From assembly GCA_949752795.1 (NCBI GenBank), contig OX457064.1:44450368-44514367 (forward strand): DNA of 64,000 nucleotides. Reading direction: 5' to 3'. Of this stretch, positions 38,735-51,834 are shown piece after piece (positions within the stretch are counted from its first letter, which is position 1; the number at the start of each line of letters is the position of its first letter). Origin of the DNA: Hyperoodon ampullatus (taxonomy: Eukaryota; Chordata; Mammalia; Artiodactyla; Ziphiidae). Below the pieces are notes generated by a model. The model did no database searches and was not told the origin of the DNA. It saw only the letters and a list, made by a program, of their open reading frames with translations. A program made the translations under genes and the position numbers.

Positions 38735-39790
38735 AGACAAACTACTATATCAAAAAATGGGAAAGGACTTGAATAAGCTTTTCTCCAAAGGAAATATACA
38801 AATGGCCAATAAACACATGAAAAGATGCTCAACATTATTAGTCATTAGGGAAATGCAAACCAAAACTAAGAGATACAACATCACACCCATTAGGATACCT
38901 ATTATCAACAAATTAAAATTTTTTTAAAAAGTGTTGGCAAGAATATGGAGAAGGCTTCCCTGGTGGCGCAGTGGTTGACAGTCTGCCTGCCGATGCAGGG
39001 GACAAGGGTTCGTGCCCCGGTCCGGGAAGATCCCACATGACGCGGAGTGGCTGGGCCCGTGAGCCATGGCCGCTGAGCCTGTGAGTCCGGAGCCTGTGCT
39101 CCGCAACGGGAGAGGCCACAACAGTGAGAGGCCCGCGTACCGCAAAAAAAAAAAAAGAATATGGAGAAATTAGAACCCTTGTGTAGTGCTGGTGATACTG
39201 GAAAATGGTGTAGCTGCTGTGGAAAACAGTTTGGTAGTCACTCAAAGAGTATAACATAGAATTACCATATGATCCAGCAATTATACTCTTATGTTTATAG
39301 CCAAAAGAACTGAAAGCAGGAACTCAAACAGGTGTTTGTATACCCCATGCTCATAGAAGCATTACTGACAAAAGTCAAGAGGTGGAAGCAACCCAAGTGT
39401 TCACCAACAGATGAATGGACAAACAAAATGTGGTATAGACATACAAAGAAATATAATTCAGCCTTAAAAAGGAATGAAATTCTGACACATGCTACAACAT
39501 GGATGAAGCTTGAGAATATTATGCTAAGTGAAATAAGCCAGTCAGTTACATGAGGTATGCAGAAAAGGCAAACTGACAGAGATAGAAAGTAGAACGGTGG
39601 TTGCAAGAGGCTGGGCATAAGAAGGAATAGGGAACTATTGTTTAATGGGTATGGTGTTTCTGTTTGGGATGATGAAAAAGTTCTGGAAGTGGATGGTGGT
39701 GATGGTTGCACAACCCTGTGAATGTACATAATGCCTCTGAACTGTACATTTTAAATGATTAAAGTGATAAAATAAATACATAAATAAATT
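38735..39790 (+). mobile_element. Old L1 3'-end fragment split by a SINE
   Basis: ORF2 C-terminal coding remnants ('aatgggaaaggacttgaata', 'tggaaaacagtttggtagtc', 'gatgaatggacaaacaaaat') and a 3' UTR ending in 'ctgtacattttaaatgatta'. The SINE at 38953-39155 sits inside it with its own target-site duplication. Confidence 0.85.
38953..39155 (+). mobile_element. Young CHR SINE nested in old L1
   Basis: ggcttccctggtggcgcagt to gcgtaccgc and A-tail. 13-bp target-site duplication agaatatggagaa at 38940-38952 and 39156-39168. Confidence 0.97.
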
Positions 39791-39929
39791 AAAACCCTGA
39801 AGTGTAATTACAAAGTATTACCGTTTCCAGATTATTTGAATGTCGATGTGTATATTTTAACCCTCCCATAAACAGTCTTAGGGATAAAAAATGAATACAA
39901 ATGTGAAATTTAGAAAGAGACTTTCAGTT

Positions 39930-40095
39930 CTAGAAAAGATTGCAGATCATCTAATTTATTTTATAAATGAGGATACTGAGCGCAAACAGGGTAAGTTAAA
40001 TTACTTATCCAAGGCCACATACAGGGTTATTGCCAGAGTATGGACTAGAATTCTAATTTATCATGTGCTAGTCCAGGTACTTTCCACCACACACT
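39930..40095 (+). repeat. Ancient MIR-like relic
   Basis: Contains 'gattgcagatcatctaattt', 'aaatgaggatactgagcg' and 'ttatccaaggccacatacag', decayed but in the usual order. Confidence 0.45.
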
Positions 40096-40949
40096 AGGCT
40101 ATCTTACAGGTTTTGATGCTGTCTAAAACACTCAAGAATTTGATTTTGTACCATTTATCTTTTACAGGGAATAATGCTACAAAAAAATTGTCCTAGAGAG
40201 GAAAATACCATTACATTTTAAATGGTTGATTATTTTCTCAAGCATAATTAGAAGTCATATCCATATATATTTCTAATTAAATAAATATGAGAAAGTTATT
40301 TAAGTTTAAAAAAACCACTTCAATCAATCAATATACTAATGATCAAAATTTCCTTAACACAGGAAAAATTTAAAGAGAAATGAGCTATCCTAAAAATTGT
40401 TCACACCTATTTATCGGAAAAAACTGAATGAATGAAATGTTAAGTGATTTTTTGCTGAAGGTGCTCTAAGTCATTAATCATCAATAACCTTAATTGATAA
40501 GTGAATCTGTACTAACACTAAGCTATTAAGATTTGATCCAATTAACTTCTTTAAAATTTTGCCAAGTTACTAATGTAAGAAGCTGTTGCCAGCCATCAAG
40601 ATGCCTATCATAAAAACATATTGTAAGAAAGACAAATACGGGTGCTAGATGATATCTAAATGTTGTTCAAAATTTTTACACTAAATTTTATGCTAAAGGC
40701 TCCAATGCTTTTACAGGTGTTCAGCTTGCTGTTATTTTAAAAATTTCAACTTCTTAATCCAAAGGTTTGGGGCAGTGGAAAATAAAGACTTTCTCAGCCA
40801 GTAGAATACTTTTCTACTAGTATTAATAGTCAACTTCTAGTTTTGTTGCTCACCTCAGTCTTCTGTCTTTCCTCTTCCATTTCAGTTATGTTACCTCTAG
40901 GGTAATTTAATGTACCTCTCATATGGACACTCTACCTTCTAGTTTATAT

Positions 40950-41085
40950 TACATTATTTGAGGGTCAACTTTCTATCACCATAATTCTTTGAGGACATAG
41001 ACCATGTCTTCATTTTAGTGTTCTATTCAGCATCTACTGCCCAGTGCCTTACCTCGTTAGTTGCTCAATAGGTGTACACTGAAAA
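40950..41085 (+). repeat. L2 3'-end relic
   Basis: 'ctttgaggacatagaccatg', 'cccagtgccttacctcgtta' and 'gctcaataggtgtacactg' match the L2 3' end pattern. Confidence 0.6.
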
Positions 41086-43564
41086 AATTAACCTGATCCA
41101 TGGTTCAAGAGTAGGACAAGGAGTCACAAAAGACCAGAGGGTATGGAAAGACGTGGATTCCCATGCAGGCAATTTTTACTGCTCAACTATTAAACTCAGG
41201 AATAAATATAAAGCACTCACACAAAAGATAATTACCTACAATTTTGACAATTGTGAAGAAAATATAACATCAATTCATGCTTCTATACATTATAAACAGA
41301 AGTTCATCTTAAAGTACTGTCTTCCCTTCACTGGACTCTGAAGGTTTACCCAAGAGGACAAAATAAAGATCAAACCACTGAGGCTGAGAATTGTGTTGTA
41401 TGCATTACAAGTCACTACCCTCTAAGTGATGTGAGATAAAGCTGAAAATTAGCAAAATCAGGGGAGATGAAATAAATACAGAATTACTGGGATCCGTAAA
41501 GGTGTAAAAAACAAAGCAATTAAGTCTTAAAACTAGAATACTATAACATCATAAAACAGACTGTGTGATACTATACAGTGAATACATCACATATCACTAA
41601 AACAGCAACCTACAAGGTCAGTGGTATTACAAGTTGTTCTGGCTTGATGCCAGAGAAACTGGAAAAGTGGAAGGAAAAAGATACTATTTTAAACTAGTAG
41701 AAAGTACTATAATAAAAATTCATAGTTGAAAGATTAGAACCACATAACATTTTAAGAAGTTCGAGAAAAAATATTTTATCTAATATAGGAATCAAAGGAA
41801 AACACTATATATGAAGTATGGTCATTTTACATTTAAAGGTGGGCTAGGTATATAAAACTAATACCTATAAAAAGGCTTTCATGTAGGAGAAGTAAAGCAT
41901 TCTTCCAGAGCAGAAGAAGCTGAATTATATTATGATAAATGAGATCCCAGTTCCCAAAACAAAACATTTTCATTCCTACAATAAATGAAAACTATATTTA
42001 AAAATTATCCCCAATTATTATTATTGGCTAATGCAGAAGTTAAAACTATTAAAGAAAACTGCTAGCTTTCTCTAGAATGTATAATTAGACATATGACAGG
42101 TATTATTTTATAAAGTGGTATTATACTATTTATACTGAATATATGGATCCAAAGCATTGGCTCAACCACTAAAAAATAAATAAATTACATCAAAGCCGAC
42201 TTCTGAAATATACATTGGCAATGGATAGTATAAATTGTAGGAATTCTGGAAGAAAGAAGTGCTTAATGTAATCAAAATAAAAGGGGCTCTCTTTGTCAAA
42301 ATCTCTAATGAGAAAAGCCCTATATTCATTTGTGTAGCTTTTATAAATAAGAGGAACAGAGGAAGAGAGTCATTGGGTTAACAAGGCTGACATCTATCAC
42401 AAGAACCTTTATCTTTTAAGATTCTCTACTTCTCTCATGCTTCCTTTTAATTAACTAAAAAAAGAAAGAAATGAAAAGAAATACAAGGGTGAGAAAAAAC
42501 CTGTGACTCACCTGTAAATCAACGGCAAACACTTTGAGGGCTCCACTGGATATTCAGCAAGCTAGGGAAGGACTTAAACTTCTCTCTCTTTTAAATACTG
42601 CTAAGCCTGTAAAAAGCCCATGTTCACCCTCTTTGGCCTACACTGAGGCTATCCTCTTGGTACTTTATAACTCTTCAGGTCACTGTCTGTATTTATGCTG
42701 TCAGTGATTCATATAACCGTTTTATTAAGAACTTCATGCTTGCCTTGCAGAGGGCTCAGAGCTGGGAGAATATGGATGAAGAAGACGGTATCACAGTCCT
42801 CTAAGAGGAAAGGAAAGGGGGCAGGAGTGGAGGTGGGGAAAGGAGTCTGGAAATGTTGCTTTTTAGGGCACCCACCGTGTGCCAAGTAAGCACTACATTA
42901 AAAGCACTTTTTAAGCTGCAGTTAGTTACTATGCTAGATTGTCTGTGGTCAATCTGGCACACACCCCCACCCCCACCAACCTTGCTTCCTCTGTCTAAGG
43001 GTGGAAACCACATTCCCCACAGTCCCCCTTCCCTGGAGAGTTCCAAGTCTGTAACCTCATATTTGAAGCAGATAAGTAAAGTGAAGGCCATTTTTTCTCA
43101 GGAGGTCATGGGAGTCAGATGCTTGGCTTTCTCAGATGCTGTAGCCTTGCTGACCTTTCCATCAGCTCCGACTTCACAGTCCTGGCAGGCTTTGCAGACC
43201 TCCCCACAAACTCTCACTTTTCTACCCACTCACCAGTGATGTTCAGGCTGAGGTCTTCACTGTCAAGTTCTCTGACCTAATATCAGCTCCTACCACCTGC
43301 TCGGTGCTTCAGGATAGATATTTCATTGACAGTTTCTCTGATGTTCAGTAGAGCTCCTCTGACCTATGGTGACAGCTTTCTTGATATCCACGCCCTCAGC
43401 TATGCCAACAATAGTATAAGGCCATAATTTTCCATAGAGTGACTTCCGTTTTCCTGACCAAACCCTTAGTCACTAAGCTGCTGGAAGCATGAAGATACTG
43501 TGACTCTAGCCCAAGAAATACCAGGAACAACTACCAGTAATCTTGTCTAGAAAGGCAGCCTAAA

Positions 43565-43745
43565 AAGGTAGTTAAAGTATAGGCTCAGGAGCTAGCTAAA
43601 TTTGATTCCTGTCTCTACCACTTCGAAGCTGTATGTCCTTATTAGATAGGTTACTTAAACTCTCTGCCTCAGTTTCTCATTTGTAAATGGCAATGATATT
43701 AGTTACTGCTTCATAGGGTAGCTAGGACAATTGAATAAATATAAA
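43565..43745 (+). repeat. MIR SINE relic
   Basis: 'taaagtataggctcaggagc', 'ctgtctctaccacttcgaag', 'ctctgcctcagtttctcatt' and 'aaatggcaatgatattagtt' in MIR order. Confidence 0.8.
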
Positions 43746-45546
43746 ATACACAGTAAATAACAGGTAAAGGTTAAATAGAAATATGCTTTTCAACACTTTT
43801 TCTTCTTTAGACTTAGTCCTCCTATTTGTACCCAGTAATAAAAGAGAATAATGGCTACTGAGATGCTTAAATACTGGAGATGGGATATTTGTGAGCCAAT
43901 CTAAGAAGATGTTACAAAGTCTTATCTCTGGAGCAAGAAACAACATGTGAAGAATTTTCTAAAACCAGGTCGTTCCTCTTTTATTTATTAATACTTGAAT
44001 ATTTCTATGTGTTTTGAACTGTCTCCATACTACTTTTCCATATGGCTCATTCTTTAATTTTTTTTTAATTTTTTTTTGACAGATATACCTATAGAAATGT
44101 CAGATAATCAAAGTTCAAAATATGGGCCTTCATAATAAAGATAGATTCAAGGCATGTGAATTGGGTTGGAGAAGGGGAATGTTGGGAGAAAAGTTAAAGA
44201 AAACTTTAATTCTATTTTTAATTTATTAGAACAAAAAGTATTCACATATTACTTTTATAGTTAAAACTTAATTTAAAAATAATTCTAACATTCAGGATGA
44301 TAAATTTCAAAAACATTGATAACTAACAATTAAATATGATAACATTAAAATTTGAAACAGAGAGAATCTCCATGTTTGTTTAAGAAGGGTATTTTCTGAA
44401 AGTATACTATTTTCATTCTTACACAGATAAATAGCTCTTTTAACCCATTTAAAAAAAACACTAAATCTTTAGTGCTATAATTGTTTTCAAACAACTTTTC
44501 TGGCTAATCTTTTTATGATCTTTGGGTAAAAATAATGTAGGCGAAAAAAGTAACACCAAGACTATTCACTTTGAAAAGCATCTATATCTTATTAAATCAA
44601 CTGTCTCAAAATATGCTGTATTCCTTCAGATATCTATAAATCCTTATTAAGGAAATCAGAGTAGAATGAAATAAAAAATGACTTTCCTCAGTATCCAAAT
44701 AATAAAAATATAGTAAGGTTTAACAAAGTGTTCTACTCCCGTTGCACACTTTGGCCATGATAAATGGCAACTGCCTCTCAGCAGGAAAAAGTGGATGCCA
44801 TTTTTCTAACAGCAGCCTTGTTTGGCACAGAAGCGGCACTGGAGCACAGAGACTGAGTCTATGGGCTCATCTCTCTTAACACTGATCAAACCAAGTGAAA
44901 CAATCAAAAAGATATTTGTTGCTTAATCAAAAAACCCTGAGATGCGGTAAGCCAAATGTTTTAGGTAGATTTGGAGAGACTAGTTAGGAAAAAAAAAAAA
45001 TAGTAAAGAAAACCACTATGTACTTCTCCAACTTCACTCTCAATGCAGAGCATACACTCTTTTTTCCCACAGCAGGTTTCATAGTACTCAATTTAGTGGG
45101 GAAAAAAGCAAACCAAAATAGAGAACAGCAAAACAAACATATACTGGCAGTTCATACATACACATGATGTCAGTGTACTTATTGATTTGCTGCTTCTAAT
45201 TTTTTTCTTTTCTTTTTGTTTGATCTTTTTAAATACCAATTTCCTCAAGGTAAAATAACCTTCAAACATTTTATTAACTTCTACACTATTACTCTGTAAC
45301 TGACAAGATTAATGCCAATGCACTTGCACAAGCTTGAAAAGGAAAATTGTTCACACCTAAATGAAAGTACAAAGAAAAGGAGTGTTAAATGTAATATTTA
45401 ATGTGAATGAACTCAGTTACATGAGTTAGTAAGTGGATATATGCCTGGCTTCCCACAGATAACACTATGGTATGGAACGACACATGACCATTTTGGTATC
45501 AGGTTAGAATATCACATTCCCAACTATGCTATCTAATGATCAAATG

Positions 45547-45769
45547 GGTTTTTTTTGTTTTTTTGTGGGTTTTTTTGCGGTACATGGGCCTCTCCCTGTT
45601 GTGGCCTCTCCCGTTGCGGAGCGCAGGCTCCGGACGTGCAGGCTCAGCGGCCATGGCTCACGGGCCCAGCCGCTCTGCGGCATGTGGGATCTTCCGGGAC
45701 CGGGGCACGAACCTGTGTCACCTGCATCGTCAGGCGGACTCTCAACCACTGCGCCACCAGGGAAGCCCC
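45547..45769 (-). mobile_element. CHR SINE
   Basis: T-rich start, then gcggtacatgggcctctccc to gggaagcccc. Target-site duplication tgatcaaatg at 45537-45546 and 45770-45779. Confidence 0.96.
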
Positions 45770-45844
45770 TGATCAAATGTTTTTATAACTACTCCATTTG
45801 TACCTCAACTAAATGCTCTTCTACAGACCTCAGAAAAGACACTA

Positions 45845-46275
45845 GTTCTTAATTCAGGCTGTCTGGGTTCAATTCCTATTCCACTTACTATCTGTAAGAT
45901 CACAGGTAAATTACTTAAGGTTTCTGTGCCTCAGATTCATTTGAGTAATATAGGAGTTATCATAGTTAAAAGTAACTTATTTTTTTTTTTTTTTTTGCGG
46001 TAGGCGGGCCTCTCACTGTTGTGGCCTCTCCCCTTGCGGAGCACAGGCTCCGGAGCACAGGCTCAGTGGCCATGGCTCACGGGCCCAGCCGCTCCGCGGC
46101 ATGTGGGATCTTCCCAGACCGGGGCACGAATCCGTGTCCCCTGCATCGGCAGGCGGACTCTCAACCACTGCGCCACCAGGGAAGCCCTAACTTATTTTTT
46201 TAAAGAGGGAGTAGGGTGGAGGATTACTACAGTATCTGATATATGATCAATCCTCAGCAAATGTTAGGTATTATT
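45845..46275 (+). repeat. MIR relic interrupted by a SINE
   Basis: Left part 45845-45972 ('ttcaggctgtctgggttcaa', 'tgtgcctcagattcattt'), right part 46205-46275 ('cctcagcaaatgttaggtat'); the SINE at 45986-46187 splits it. Confidence 0.7.
45986..46187 (-). mobile_element. Young CHR SINE nested in MIR
   Basis: Poly(T) then gcggtaggcgggcctctcac to gggaagccc. 13-bp target-site duplication taacttatttttt at 45973-45985 and 46188-46200, left edge blurred by the T-run. Confidence 0.96.
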
Positions 46276-47400
46276 ATTATTAAACCATCATATATAAAAG
46301 TAAACTAATTCCCCACATCCACTTCTGACTTACCTACCTTTGAAAAATGTAATGAAGTAAAATACACAAAGGTCAAATAATAGGAAGAAATACAGAATAA
46401 TAAAATGGTTGGATTTATCAGCAATATAGATTAAAAAGATGTTAAATTAATAGTAGTAATATACCAGGATTTACTCAAATATTCCAACACGTGAATCCCT
46501 TCCTTCTCCCTTTCACTCCCTTACTACCACCATGATGTTAACTTTAAACATAAAGATATAAAGTATAAAAGGAGAGAAAGTAATAACAGATGGTAAGAAA
46601 AGATATTCAATAAAAATGGAACTTCAATCTATAGTAGCTCTGATCATTTTTTGTTTTTGATGATTCTTGGACAATCCCACAGAGACAGACTTCAAAAAAA
46701 CAGATTAAAGTGCTATATATACTTAATTATACTCCAAAGTCTGAATTTTTAAAAATAAAATTATTCTAACAGAATATCAATTCATATATCGCACAAGGTG
46801 GATTTCTGAAACAAGATGAAATCATTTTTACTAGCATGAAATAACCCCAAACTACTTTTCTAAAAACTGTGCTATCACTATAACCCAAGGGAACATAACA
46901 AACTTAACAGAAATAGAAAGTTTTAGAACAGATGATCATTTCAACAGTTTTACTGAGTGAGATATTACTTTGAAATGAGAACCTGAAGTTTAAGTTCTGT
47001 CATGAATCCCCTATGTCACAAGGGTAAAATTTTCTTGAGAATTCTGATAGAATACTATGACTACTGTGAAATGAACTATATTTTGATGAATAATGGCAGG
47101 AAAAACAAAAAACTAACAAAAGCAAAAATACTATTAGAAAGAATTTAAGGATGAAATATCCCAAAATGTAACATATGTACTAAAATAAAAGGTGTAAGTA
47201 GGAAGATACTAGGAACAACAATTAAAAACTTAACAAAGGGAGAGATAAATCAGTTATTTATTGTGAAAGGTACTTGGTTAGACAAATTATTATTAGGCAG
47301 TAATATACTTGAATTCCCATAATTAACAGAGTGCTAAGAAAAGAAACTTTAAAATGTTAATACAACTCAAACAAAAATGACCAATAAAAAATTAAGGTAG

Positions 47401-47610
47401 GGGCTTTCCTGGTGGCACAGTGGTAGACAGTCTGCCTGCCGATGCAGGGGACACGGGTTTGTGCCCTGGTCTGGGAAGATCCCATATGCCGCGGAGCGGC
47501 TGGGCCCGTGAGCCATGGCTGCTGAGCCTGCGCGTCTGGAAACCTGTGCTCCGCAACGGGAGAGGCCACAACAGTGAGAGGCCCGCGTACCGCAAAAAAA
47601 AAAAAAAAAA
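47401..47610 (+). mobile_element. Young CHR SINE, first of a tandem pair
   Basis: gggctttcctggtggcacag to gcgtaccgc and A-tail. 12-bp target-site duplication aaattaaggtag at 47389-47400 and 47611-47622. It inserted exactly at the left border of the older SINE that follows. Confidence 0.95.
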
Positions 47611-47622
47611 AAATTAAGGTAG

Positions 47623-47980
47623 GGACTTCCCTCATGGTGCAGTGGTTAAGAATCCACCTGCCAATGCAAGGGACACGGGTTTGAGCTCTGGTCCGGGAAG
47701 ATCCCACATGCCGCGGAGCAACTAAGCCTGTGTGCCACAACTACTGAGCCTGCGCTCTGGAGCCTGCGAGCCACAACTACTGAGCCTGCGAGCCACAATT
47801 ACTGAAGCCCACACGCCTAGAGCCTGTGCTCTGCAAAAAGAAAAGGCACTGCAGTGAGAAGCCTGTGCACTGCAACGAAGAGTAAACCCCGCTCACTGCA
47901 ACTAGAGAAAGCCCGCGGGCAGCAATGAAGACCCAATGCACCCAAAACAAAAAATAAATAAATAAATAAATTTAATAAAA
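47623..47980 (+). mobile_element. Older CHR SINE, second of a tandem pair
   Basis: ggacttccctcatggtgcag head, an expanded middle with repeated 'ccacaactactgagcctgcg' units, 'gacccaatgcacccaaaac' end and (AAAT)n tail. The duplication taaggta at 47615-47621 and 47981-47987 fits its own target site. Confidence 0.93.
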
Positions 47981-49744
47981 TAAGGTAACAATAGAAACTC
48001 AGCCAAGATCAAGATCAAGAGACTGATCATTCTCTTCTACATCTTTCAATTCTTAAGTTCCTCGATCTGTTACCTGACCAACTGAATATGCTCATCACAA
48101 GTTTTCTGAACTGCTGTACAGACTGACGGAGCAAAGGCAGAGAAGAATGAAAAGAGTAAGAGTAATAATCATAAATGTTATCCAGAGGGTTACTTTCAGA
48201 CTTTAGTCTGCATAAGACTAACACCTAAGATATCTGCTTAGGTCAACCCCCTAATTCTAATTCATTAGCTCTAGGATGAATCCAAAGTCTACATTTCAAC
48301 AAACACCCCAGGTGATCCTGATGCAAGGAATCTGTGGCCTCTAGAATACCATTTCCAAAGATGGTACCTCATGGTGATCTATGCCACAATAAAATATTGT
48401 CTTGAAAAAAAGTGCTCTTTGATAAAATAAGTTAGGAAAAAGGATAAATAAGGAAAAGTAATCATTTTTCTAAACATTAGTATTTCTCAAAGCTTCAATA
48501 TGCATTTGAATTCCCCCCAAAGAAAAAATAACCATACTATATTTCCTAAAATTACTGCATATATAATCCTTTCTCATCTTTTACCTACCAACATCTACAA
48601 GAAGACTAAAACTTTAACACAAAAAAACAAGAGACAAAGAATAAGATGAGAGGAATTGCACTAAATTAGAAAATTTAACAGCTTCCTTGTAATTCTAGGC
48701 TGGAAAAGCAGACAGGTAAATTAGAAAAAAAAAAAAAAAACCAGAATCCTCATTTATCTTAAGTAATACTAAACTATGGGCACATAAATATCACTATAAT
48801 ATGTACAAAATTCCCCTCTATATGATAACTCCAAAGTTAAAAATGATAATACTGTTCCTAAGGATTTCTTTAAACAATAAAGAAACTAGAAAAAAATGCT
48901 TCATAAGAGGATAATTTTGTAGACATAGACATAAGAAGTTTTTCTCTAAGATTTTAAGAATAGCTTCAGATAGTAGCAACAAACAGTTATAGAAAATATT
49001 TTAGAAATAGAAACAAACAGGCTTACTTAAAGAAGGAAAATTCTCTCTAGTTCATCTGTAAACAAAATATATTTGTGAAGTCTAAAAAATGTTTTAAACT
49101 AGTGGAAACTATAGATAAAACTATTTCAAGTTGATCAATTTAGAGCACTCAAAATTAACTACTTCAATTATCTAAAAGATAAAAATTCCCAGATTTGCCT
49201 CTTTGATTTCAAATGAGTCCGTAACACAAAACTGAATGAAATAATCTAAGTGATTTCTCTTAAACAAAATCTTTTAAGTGATTATATTGTAATATAGACG
49301 GTTACTACAGATTAAAAAAAACTTTTGAGAAAACTGTTAGTTTAAGGAAAAAAAAATTAAGACTCTCTAAAACCAAACAGATAAAACAAATGAATGATGA
49401 TAACTAACCCTAAAAACATATTTACATCTCCCTCAGGGGAAGGCAGATTTTTTAATTGTGCCTGCCTTGGCTCAAGGTAAGAAGGTGAAAAATGTCTCCC
49501 CTTAGAATTCATAACTGCAAGCCACCCCTCATGGGTTTGGAGTAGAAATTAACACTACTCATGTAATGGAAGAGACACACATGCTAAACTTTTATTTAAA
49601 ATGGTCTTAGGTTGGTAGAGCTCCCAGGCACCTGGTAATAACTCTGACCTCAAAGAATTTTCAATGAGAAATAGGCTAACAACCTGATGGAAAAGCTGAA
49701 TAAGACTTGCACATACATATCCTAGAAGAGGAAATACAACCGAC

Positions 49745-50575
49745 CAAAAATATACAAATACATGCTCTAAGTCATCTAAGTGTTGAGGGAAATGCAAAAT
49801 AAAATGTCCATGTACTATTTTACATGTATCACACTGGAAAGCATTAAAACATTGGACAAAACATGTTTGGGAGCAAAACTTATACCACTTATTCATTACT
49901 GGTGTAAGTGTAAAGTGGTTTGGAAAATATTGGAATTACCTAGCAAAACTGAAGATGCAGATATCCTATAACTAAGCAAATCCATGCCTTGCTATATACC
50001 CTAACTCCCTGTTACCATGCTGCAGGAGACATTCAGAAAGATATTTAAAAATGAGTTGTTTATAAAAGTAAAAAGATGGAGACAACAAAACTGCCAAACT
50101 ATAGAACAAACGATAAATTAATAATGATCTATTGTTTCAATAAAAAACTACATATTAGTGAAAATAAATGAACTACAGTTACACAGATCAGCATGTGTGA
50201 ATCAAATCAAGATAATGTTGGTCAAAGTATCAAATAACAGGAAAAAAAGTCTGACTCCATTTATACAAAGTTCAAACTCTGAAAAACTATGCATTATTTA
50301 TGAATACATATATACATACATATCAATATGTATAAAAAAGGAGTGAATGAGAAATACAAAGTTGAGGAATGTGGTGACCTCTGGGCTAGATGGATGGTGA
50401 AGTGAGTACTGAGGGATTCAAAGGTGACTTCAAAGGCCTTGGTAATATTCTATTTTTGAAGTGGGTTTGAGAACACAATGGGCCTTCATTATTATTATGC
50501 TTTATGTTGAATATAAAAACTGTACATTCTCATGTATGATTGGTATATTTCATAATATGAAATAAACTTTTAAGA
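49745..50575 (+). mobile_element. Old L1-like 3' fragment
   Basis: Very diverged ORF2 C-terminal/3' UTR pattern: 'gagggaaatgcaaaataaaa', 'actggtgtaagtgtaaagtg', 'gtggtgacctctgggctaga'. It ends just before the PHF14 exon at 50704. Confidence 0.5.
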
Positions 50576-50703
50576 ATAACCAATAGCAATATACATGTTA
50601 CTTTCATTGGCTACTGAGTATATGTTTACCCTTTGTCTTTCTCACCCCTTAAATTTTGACCTCAGAATTTTGTAATGGCTATGATAACTAGGGAATAAAT
50701 TAC

Positions 50704-50872
50704 CGTGTTTCTTATTGGAATCTTCTTGGGCTCTGGAGGCATATCCTGTGGAACAAATTTCACTGGTTCCTTAATCTGCCTCCTTGATCGTTTGGTCCCA
50801 TCTGGTAAGGTTTCCATGGCCATGTCCGCTTCCATGTCACTGCTCCCTGCCTGGTCACATTCTGAACACTGC
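50704..50872 (-). CDS. PHF14: PHF14 internal exon (end of second PHD finger and acidic/basic linker)
   Basis: A 169-nt minus-strand exon. Its first base completes Trp, then 56 residues follow: QCSECDQAGSSDMEADMAME at the start and IPIRNT at the end. W-x-C-x2-C closes the C4HC3 PHD finger begun in the upstream exon. Next come a short acidic Met-rich patch and then a basic run (KRSRRQIK) that could serve as nuclear localisation signal. The acceptor is ...tttatgtag and the donor is ACG followed by gtaatt, leaving phase 0. The match to my memory of mammalian PHF14 is close, with Met where I recall Val in QD(V/M)PPEP. It is separated from the next recognised exon by 27.8 kb, which includes a full-length L1. 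Confidence 0.96.
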
Positions 50873-51466
50873 CTACATAAAGAAAAAAATATAAGTTCAT
50901 ACATTTATTTTTACCTTCCAGCATTAGCTATGTTTTCTATAAATACAAAATTCAGATATATGTTTAGAATATATGAAAATATACACAGGAACATGTGACC
51001 ATAGGGTATACAATGACTATACATACAGAAAAGCACATACATTCTTGTAAGAGAAACAACAATAAGTATAATGCATCAAGCAATTCCATGTATCCCATAA
51101 GTATAATAAAAACACATGTAATACTGCTACATGTTTAAGTGAACCAACAAAAGAGGCTCAGTACTGATTAAAAAGACAGTTTCCATTAGGAAATCATGAT
51201 TTTTCCTTAAGTGACATACACTGTGACACCAGAAAATCAAAGTATTCATTGACCCTGACTCTACGTCTTGTCACAGCTATAATATCCTTGAATCTTAATT
51301 AATGGCAAGCTGTGCTGAATATACCAACTAAGGAAGTTCTGTAAAACAGACTCTAAGAAGTGCTGAACAAAAATAAATGGATCATTTTGGTTGGTGGCCT
51401 ATACTAAGTATAAAAGAAAAAATATAAATTTATTTATGAAAAGAATGTATTAAAGTAGCATTTTTA

Positions 51467-51810
51467 GGGCTTCCCTGGTGGCACAGTGGTTAAGAATCTG
51501 CCTGTCAATGCAGGGGACACGGGTTCGTGCCCTGGTCCGGGAAGATGCCACATGCCACAGAGCAGCTAGGCCTGTGAGCTACAACTATGGAGCCTGCAAG
51601 CCACAGCTACCGAGCCCATGTGCCACGACTACCAAAGCCCGCACACCTCAAGCCCGTGCTCCACAACAAGAGAAGCCACCGCAATGAGAAGCCCGCACAC
51701 CACAACTAAGAGCAGCCCCTGCTCGCCGCAACTAGAGAAAGCCCGTGCAGCAACGAAGACCCAACACAGCCAAAAATAAATAAATAAGTTAATTAATTAA
51801 TTAACTTTAA
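51467..51810 (+). mobile_element. Older CHR SINE, long form
   Basis: gggcttccctggtggcacag to 'gacccaacacagcc' and a (AAAT/TTAA)n tail. Imperfect duplication aaagtagcattttta at 51452-51466 and 51811-51825 (aaagtagcgttttta). Confidence 0.93.
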
Positions 51811-51834
51811 AAAGTAGCGTTTTTAAAAATATGG

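Larger units (their letters stand above)
22895..50703 (-). other. PHF14 long intron (27,809 bp)
   Basis: Intron between the IPIRNT exon and the RTRGRKR exon. It contains the full-length L1 (31032-36857), eight SINEs, old L1 and MIR/L2 relics and a candidate 66-nt cassette exon (23684-23749). Stretches 24450-27900, 36900-38590, 41100-43550, 43750-45840, 46280-47380 and 48000-49740 show no recognised gene or repeat apart from A- or T-runs. Bases 42780-43440 are more GC-rich than the surroundings but unidentified. Confidence 0.8.

Noticed and set aside
42853..43239. 128-aa open frame on the plus strand
   Set aside because: No family recognised, low-complexity proline runs, an overlapping frame on the other strand, and no splice or start context.
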